NCBI GenBank assembly: GCA_020435885.1
Contig: JAGQYU010000065.1
Coordinates: 1-18,403 of the forward strand
Length of the DNA: 18,403 nucleotides
DNA from: Flavobacteriaceae bacterium
Lineage (GTDB): Bacteria; Bacteroidota; Bacteroidia; Flavobacteriales; Flavobacteriaceae
Direction of reading: 5' to 3'
Made by a program: the position numbers and the translations under genes. The first letter of the stretch is position 1; every line of letters begins with the position of its first letter. Below, one piece after another: positions 14,720-18,403 of the stretch. Below the pieces are notes generated by a model. The model saw only the letters and a program-made list of their open reading frames with translations, searched no databases and was not told where the DNA came from.

Positions 14720-14857
14720 CAAAATCATTAAACATAAAGACTTTACTATCCCCTTTTAACAGCACCACCCACTACTTCGGCACCTTCACCATTTACCTCC
14801 TACAAAAAAAACAACAACTCCAAGAATAAACCTTACATTCAGCACAATCATTGAGCC
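14720..14857. other. C-rich gap, possible gene remnant
   Basis: No convincing gene. On the + strand 14761-14820 contains 24 C but only 3 G, and it is GC-richer than the gene to its left. A 37-codon open frame starts at GTG 14716, overlapping the previous stop, and ends at 14829 (including STTHYFGTFTIYLLQKKQQL). It could be the leftover 3' end of a displaced gene or chance. No hairpin terminator was found. Confidence 0.35.
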
Positions 14858-15094
14858 TTAAGCTGTAACAACAGCTCTGTGTGGATGCAAGGCATCTCTA
14901 AAGGTTAACAGATCCTTTTCATCAATAATCATACAAGCAATCGCATGATGTTCAGAAGTTTGCTCGGTTGCCGCTTCATAAAAGTGTAAATTTTCCATAG
15001 TGGCAAACTCTTTTAAATGCATAGCATGATGCTTAGCGGTTTCCAGCGCATCAGGGCCTCTAAAATCCCATATCAGTTTAATTTTTCGGTTCAA
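14858..15094 (-). CDS. Small histidine-rich conserved hypothetical protein
   Basis: A 78-residue protein with no signal peptide or membrane segment. It begins MNRKIKLIWDFRGPDA and contains histidines in clusters: AKHHAMHLKEF (H22, H23, H26), SEHHAIAC (H49, H50) and DALHPHRAV (H70, H72). The clustering could mean metal binding, or it could be structural. I recall similar short proteins (KLIWDFRGP, then a His-containing helix, then RDALxPHR) in Flavobacteria, but no function. The start is TTG at 15094; no upstream ATG exists before a stop, and the first internal ATG (codon 25, 15022) would remove the best-conserved-looking part. A TACCTTTG box lies 23 bases upstream. It is divergent from mvaD and shares its promoter region. 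Confidence 0.72.
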   Translation of the reverse strand: MNRKIKLIWDFRGPDALETAKHHAMHLKEFATMENLHFYEAATEQTSEHHAIACMIIDEKDLLTFRDALHPHRAVVTA

Positions 15095-15117
15095 AGCACA
15101 GGTATTTAAGTACTAAA

Positions 15118-15125
15118 CAAAGGTA
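15118..15125 (-). promoter_or_regulatory. Candidate -7 box for the 78-residue protein gene
   Basis: On the minus strand this reads TACCTTTG, a full TAnnTTTG match, 23 bases before the TTG start at 15094. No clear -33 TTG was found. It is back to back with the mvaD -7 box, eight bases away. Confidence 0.5.
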
Positions 15126-15133
15126 ATTAATTC

Positions 15134-15141
15134 TATCTTTG
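15134..15141 (+). promoter_or_regulatory. Candidate -7 box for mvaD
   Basis: TATCTTTG, a full TAnnTTTG match, 14 bases before the mvaD ATG, implying a leader of only a few bases. No clear -33 TTG at standard spacing. Confidence 0.55.
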
Positions 15142-15155
15142 CATAAATTGATTGT

Positions 15156-16232
15156 ATGACTACCGAGCAGGATTTTATTTTTACAGCATCTGAAAATACA
15201 CTTCCGGAAAACGCAAGTTTTACATGGAAAGCACCTAGCAATATTGCATTGATAAAATATTGGGGAAAGAGCAAGCCTCAACTACCCAAAAATGCTTCCA
15301 TAAGTTTTACACTTGATGCCTGTTATACACAAACAACGGTTGAATTTACAAAAAGTACTAATGCGGATATAACTGTTTATTTTGAAGAGCAGCAAAAGGA
15401 TGATTTTAAACCTAAAATTCAACAATTTATAAACCGTATTAAGGAATATGTTCCGTTTATAACAGAATATTCCATGATTGTTAGAACCCGAAACTCGTTT
15501 CCGCATAGTAGTGGCATTGCTTCTTCCGCTAGCGGTATGGCAGCATTGGCTTTATGTATGATGAGTTTAGAAAAAACGATCAATCCAACTATATCAGAGG
15601 ATTATTTTTTTCAAAAAGCTTCGTTTTTGGCTCGTCTGGGCTCGGGAAGCGCTGCAAGAAGTATTGAAGGCCCGCTAGTTGTTTGGGGAACGCATCCTGA
15701 AATTAAAAATAGTTCTGATCTTTTTGGAGAAAAATTCCCTCATAAAGTCCATGAGAACTTCCATAATTTCCATGACACCATTTTATTGGTTGATAAAGGT
15801 GAAAAGCAAGTTTCAAGTACGGTTGGGCATAATTTAATGCACAATCATCCATTTGCTGAACAGCGTTTTAAACAGGCCAATAAAAACCTTGCTAAACTTA
15901 GTAAAGTGTTACAAACTGGTGATTTGAAATCGTTCATTCATATTGTTGAAAGTGAAGCGCTTACGCTGCACGCTATGATGCTGACTAGCGATCCGTATTT
16001 TATTTTGATGAAACCTAACACGTTAGAGATCATCCAAAAAATATGGAAATTCAGAGCAGAAACCGAAACTAACATCTGTTTTACGTTAGATGCCGGAGCA
16101 AATGTACATGTATTATATCCCGAAAAGGAAAAAGAAATTTGCAATAAATTTATTGTAAATGAGTTAATTAAGTATTGTCAAAACCAACATTATATTTGCG
16201 ATATGGTCGGTTTTGGTGCTAAACAAATTTAA
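15156..16232 (+). CDS. mvaD: Diphosphomevalonate decarboxylase
   Basis: Converts mevalonate 5-diphosphate to isopentenyl diphosphate with ATP, the last step of the mevalonate route. The 358-residue GHMP-fold protein has APSNIALIKYWGKS near residue 25, NASISFTLD, the phosphate loop PHSSGIASSASG (residues 116-127), the GSGSAARSIEGPLVVWG segment and the catalytic aspartate D312 in CFTLDAGANVHVLYP. These are specific to the decarboxylase and separate it from the kinases of the same fold. The ATG at 15156 follows a TATCTTTG promoter box. Mevalonate kinase follows after 74 bases in the same direction, with its own candidate promoter box. Confidence 0.97.
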   Translation: MTTEQDFIFTASENTLPENASFTWKAPSNIALIKYWGKSKPQLPKNASISFTLDACYTQTTVEFTKSTNADITVYFEEQQKDDFKPKIQQFINRIKEYVPFITEYSMIVRTRNSFPHSSGIASSASGMAALALCMMSLEKTINPTISEDYFFQKASFLARLGSGSAARSIEGPLVVWGTHPEIKNSSDLFGEKFPHKVHENFHNFHDTILLVDKGEKQVSSTVGHNLMHNHPFAEQRFKQANKNLAKLSKVLQTGDLKSFIHIVESEALTLHAMMLTSDPYFILMKPNTLEIIQKIWKFRAETETNICFTLDAGANVHVLYPEKEKEICNKFIVNELIKYCQNQHYICDMVGFGAKQI

Positions 16233-16265
16233 TGTTTTAACAACCTGTTATACCGTAGAATCTAT

Positions 16266-16273
16266 TATATTTG
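16266..16273 (+). promoter_or_regulatory. Candidate -7 box for mevalonate kinase
   Basis: TATATTTG, a full TAnnTTTG match, 33 bases before the ATG at 16307. No TTG was found at the -33 distance, so read-through from mvaD may also drive the gene. Confidence 0.45.
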
Positions 16274-16306
16274 TCATTGAAATCAAAAACTGCTAATTGT
16301 CTGTAA

Positions 16307-17233
16307 ATGAAAGGACCTTTATTTTATGCTAAAATTTTGCTTTTTGGAGAATATGGAATTATAAAAGATTCCAAAGGATTAGCTATCCCTTACAATTCGT
16401 ATCAAGGAGCGTTAAAAGTGTCTAAAAATTTATCTGAAAAAGCCAGAAAGTCTAATGCAAACCTGCAACGATTTTACAATTACTTAAAAACTCTTGATTC
16501 AAATCTGGTTGAGTTCAGAATGGATGAATTAGCAAGAGATATAGACAGAGGCATGTATTTTGATTCCAGCATTCCACAAGGATATGGTGTAGGTAGTTCC
16601 GGTGCTTTGGTGGCCGCTGTTTACGATAAGTATGCCGTTGATAAGATTACCATTTTAGAAAACCTTACCAGAGATAAGTTACTGAAGTTGAAAGAGATAT
16701 TTTCAATGATGGAATCGTTCTTTCACGGGAAAAGTTCAGGGCTTGATCCACTGAACAGTTATTTGAGCATTCCTATTCTCATCAATTCAAAAGACAATTT
16801 AGAACCTACAGGCATTCCATCGCAAAAAGAAGGCAAAGGAGCCGTATTTTTATTAGATTCTGAGCAAGTTGGTGAAACGGAACCGATGGTAAATATCTTT
16901 ATGAACAAAATGAAAAATGAAGGTTTTAGAAAAATGCTGAGTGAAGATTTTGCCAATTATACTGATGCTTGTATTGACGATTTTTTACATGGCAATGTAA
17001 AATCATTGTTGGGCAACGTAAAACAACTTTCTAAAGTTGTACTTGATAATTTTAAACCTATGATACCCAAGGCTTTCCACAAACTTTGGCAGCAGGGCAT
17101 TGATACCAATGCTTACTATCTAAAACTATGTGGTTCTGGTGGTGGTGGCTACATATTAGGTTTTACGCAAGATTACGAAAAAGCACAACAATTACTTAAA
17201 AATTACAAACTGGAATTGGTGTATAGGTTTTAA
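16307..17233 (+). CDS. mvk: Mevalonate kinase (GHMP family)
   Basis: Phosphorylates mevalonate at position 5, the first kinase step toward isopentenyl diphosphate. The 308-residue protein opens with FYAKILLFGEYGIIKDSKGLA, has the ATP-binding loop IPQGYGVGSSGAL (residues 89-101), GKSSGLDPLNSY with the catalytic aspartate D147, and the third GHMP motif CGSGGGGYILGF (from C275). It lacks the decarboxylase-specific motifs of its neighbour mvaD. A phosphomevalonate kinase with the same fold cannot be fully excluded from sequence alone, but the mevalonate kinase motifs and the position between mvaD and the prenyltransferase favour this call. The prenyltransferase gene follows after nine bases, so they are one operon. 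Confidence 0.9.
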   Translation: MKGPLFYAKILLFGEYGIIKDSKGLAIPYNSYQGALKVSKNLSEKARKSNANLQRFYNYLKTLDSNLVEFRMDELARDIDRGMYFDSSIPQGYGVGSSGALVAAVYDKYAVDKITILENLTRDKLLKLKEIFSMMESFFHGKSSGLDPLNSYLSIPILINSKDNLEPTGIPSQKEGKGAVFLLDSEQVGETEPMVNIFMNKMKNEGFRKMLSEDFANYTDACIDDFLHGNVKSLLGNVKQLSKVVLDNFKPMIPKAFHKLWQQGIDTNAYYLKLCGSGGGGYILGFTQDYEKAQQLLKNYKLELVYRF

Positions 17234-17242
17234 GACGATCAA

Positions 17243-18181
17243 ATGGATCTATTAAAAATAGCTGAAAATAACACGCCAAAAGAACCCAAAAATTATTCGT
17301 TTTTTTACAAATTTTTAAGCCTGCTTTCTGTTGTTAGAGGTTACAATATTGCTGTTATAGTGCTGGCCCAGTACTTAGCCTCTATTTTTATTTTTGCCCC
17401 TGAAAAATCATTAAAAACAATATTGCTTGACTTAGATCTCTACTTTATTGTATTGGCAACCATTTGCGTAGTAGCTTCCGGCTATATTATCAATAATTTT
17501 TATGATGCTGATAAAGATCTGATTAACAGGCCTCAAAAAACTAAAATAGACAGCATTGTTACACAAAAAACCAAACTCACTATATATTTTATCCTCAACT
17601 TCTTAGGGTTTGGATTTGGATTTTTAGTATCGTGGAAGGCTGCTGTTTTCTTCGCTATTTATATCTTTTTGATATGGTTCTATTCACATAAATTACGATC
17701 GTATCCATTAGTAAAGTTATTTTCAGCAGCAACACTATCTTTGCTACCCTTTTTCGCCATTTTTGTGTACTATAAAAACTTTTCTACCATTATTTTTACA
17801 CATGCCTCTTTTCTATTCTTTGTACTACTTATTAGAGAACTCATAAAAGACCTTGAAAGCATTAAAGGCGATATTGTTTCGGACTACGTAACCATCCCCA
17901 TCAAATATGGAGAGTATTTTACCAAAATGCTCATTACTTTGATAACCTTTTTTACCCTACCGCCTATTTATTTTTTAATGAAATACCCTGAGATAGGTTA
18001 TATGAGGTATTACTTTTATTTTTCCATTTTACTATTACTTATTTTTGAAATATTCCTCTGGAGATCAAAAAACAAAAAGGACTATTTGATACTTCACACA
18101 CTCTTAAAAATATTGATTATAGCAGGTGTTTTTAGCTTGGCGCTGATAGATGCTTCCGTAATTATAAAGAGAATTATGTAA
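17243..18181 (+). CDS. UbiA-family prenyltransferase (geranylgeranylglycerol-phosphate geranylgeranyltransferase-like)
   Basis: An integral membrane prenyltransferase of 312 residues with about eight hydrophobic segments. It carries both aspartate-rich Mg-diphosphate motifs of the UbiA superfamily: NNFYDADKDLINRP (N85, D88, D92) and DLESIKGD (D203, D210). R32-G33-Y34-N35 and NRPQKTKID also fit. Proteins of this type in Bacteroidota are usually annotated as geranylgeranylglycerol-phosphate geranylgeranyltransferase after the archaeal ether-lipid enzyme. The true acceptor in bacteria could be a quinone precursor, another lipid or a pigment precursor, and sequence alone does not decide. It is nine bases downstream of mevalonate kinase, so it draws on isoprenoid made by the same transcript. 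Confidence 0.9.
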   Translation: MDLLKIAENNTPKEPKNYSFFYKFLSLLSVVRGYNIAVIVLAQYLASIFIFAPEKSLKTILLDLDLYFIVLATICVVASGYIINNFYDADKDLINRPQKTKIDSIVTQKTKLTIYFILNFLGFGFGFLVSWKAAVFFAIYIFLIWFYSHKLRSYPLVKLFSAATLSLLPFFAIFVYYKNFSTIIFTHASFLFFVLLIRELIKDLESIKGDIVSDYVTIPIKYGEYFTKMLITLITFFTLPPIYFLMKYPEIGYMRYYFYFSILLLLIFEIFLWRSKNKKDYLILHTLLKILIIAGVFSLALIDASVIIKRIM

Positions 18182-18185
18182 ATAG

Positions 18186-18215
18186 TTGGTTTATTGATAT
18201 TTCCATGTATCTTTG
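18186..18215 (+). promoter_or_regulatory. Promoter for the pseudouridine synthase gene
   Basis: TTG at 18186-18188, a 19-base spacer and TATCTTTG at 18208-18215 give the best full promoter match in the window. It begins five bases after the prenyltransferase stop and 15 bases separate the box from the ATG at 18231, so the next gene is a separate transcription unit. Confidence 0.7.
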
Positions 18216-18230
18216 CCGAAATTTTTAACC

Positions 18231-18403
18231 ATGGCAATTAGAAAAAACTCGTCGAGAGGACGACACGCTGACAATCCTTCTCAAAAACAAAACAACAAAA
18301 CCAACAAACCTTCTTTTCAAAAAAACAGACCTTCTAAATTTAAAAAAGAAGTACAAAAGGAAGCTCCTAAAAAGTCTCTTGATGAACCCACTGAAATTAG
18401 GCT
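18231..18403 (+). CDS. Pseudouridine synthase (RsuA/RluB type), 5' part only
   Basis: Only the first 57 codons are in the window; the frame is open to the right edge. The visible part (MAIRKNSSRGRHADN...) is a basic, low-complexity tail rich in Lys, Asn, Gln, Ser and Pro, and ends DEPTEIRL. Flavobacterial 23S rRNA pseudouridine synthases of the RluB group carry such a disordered tail just before the S4-like domain, which begins RLNKYI. The last visible residues R-L fit that junction. The catalytic domain is beyond the window, so the call rests on the tail, the junction and the familiar position after the UbiA-type gene. It has its own promoter. Confidence 0.7.
   Translation, partial: MAIRKNSSRGRHADNPSQKQNNKTNKPSFQKNRPSKFKKEVQKEAPKKSLDEPTEIR

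Noticed and set aside
15282..15506. Minus-strand frame inside mvaD
   Set aside because: A shadow of mvaD; the sense strand carries all decarboxylase motifs.

Overview
The window looks like a chromosomal segment of a Flavobacteriaceae-type Bacteroidota genome. It is AT-rich. Several genes are preceded by close matches to the Bacteroidota sigma promoter (TAnnTTTG -7 box), and recognisable Shine-Dalgarno sequences are scarce. The gene content is typical of that family: a mevalonate pathway, a DUF4270 lipoprotein next to glmS, a GYDIA-family GHMP kinase and a short GT5-only glycogen synthase homologue. The genus cannot be named from sequence alone.

Layout. (1) A terminator at the left edge is followed by pth on +, which converges on a three-gene minus-strand operon: short glycogen synthase homologue, DUF4270 lipoprotein, glmS. 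(2) A divergent promoter region (about 4957-5059) separates that operon from panC. panD has its own promoter in the 3' end of panC and starts a tightly packed run: panD, flippase-like membrane protein, GYDIA GHMP kinase, BaiN/HI0933-type flavoprotein. (3) A minus-strand arsenic operon follows in transcription order arsR, arsM, arsC, acr3: repressor, As(III) methyltransferase, thioredoxin-type arsenate reductase and efflux pump. Its two wider gaps hold copies of a dispersed palindromic repeat. (4) Divergent from arsR is a very AT-rich 674-codon gene whose C-terminus looks like a PD-(D/E)XK nuclease domain; it is the accessory gene of the window. A C-rich, gene-poor patch and a 78-codon histidine-rich conserved-looking ORF come next. 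(5) The right end holds mvaD, mevalonate kinase and a UbiA-family prenyltransferase, then the start of a pseudouridine synthase with its own good promoter, cut by the window edge.

How the genes work together. The right end and the GYDIA kinase belong to isoprenoid supply (mevalonate to IPP to a membrane prenyl product). panC and panD make pantothenate. The ars genes form a complete detoxification route: arsenate is reduced, and the arsenite is either pumped out or methylated under ArsR control. glmS supplies glucosamine-6-phosphate for the envelope. The most interesting items are the AT-rich nuclease-like gene, the ArsR operator that encloses the arsR -7 box, the repeat that creates a false N-terminus on arsM, and the glycogen synthase homologue lacking its substrate-binding motif and C-terminal half. 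No CRISPR array, tRNA, rRNA, integrase or insertion sequence was seen.
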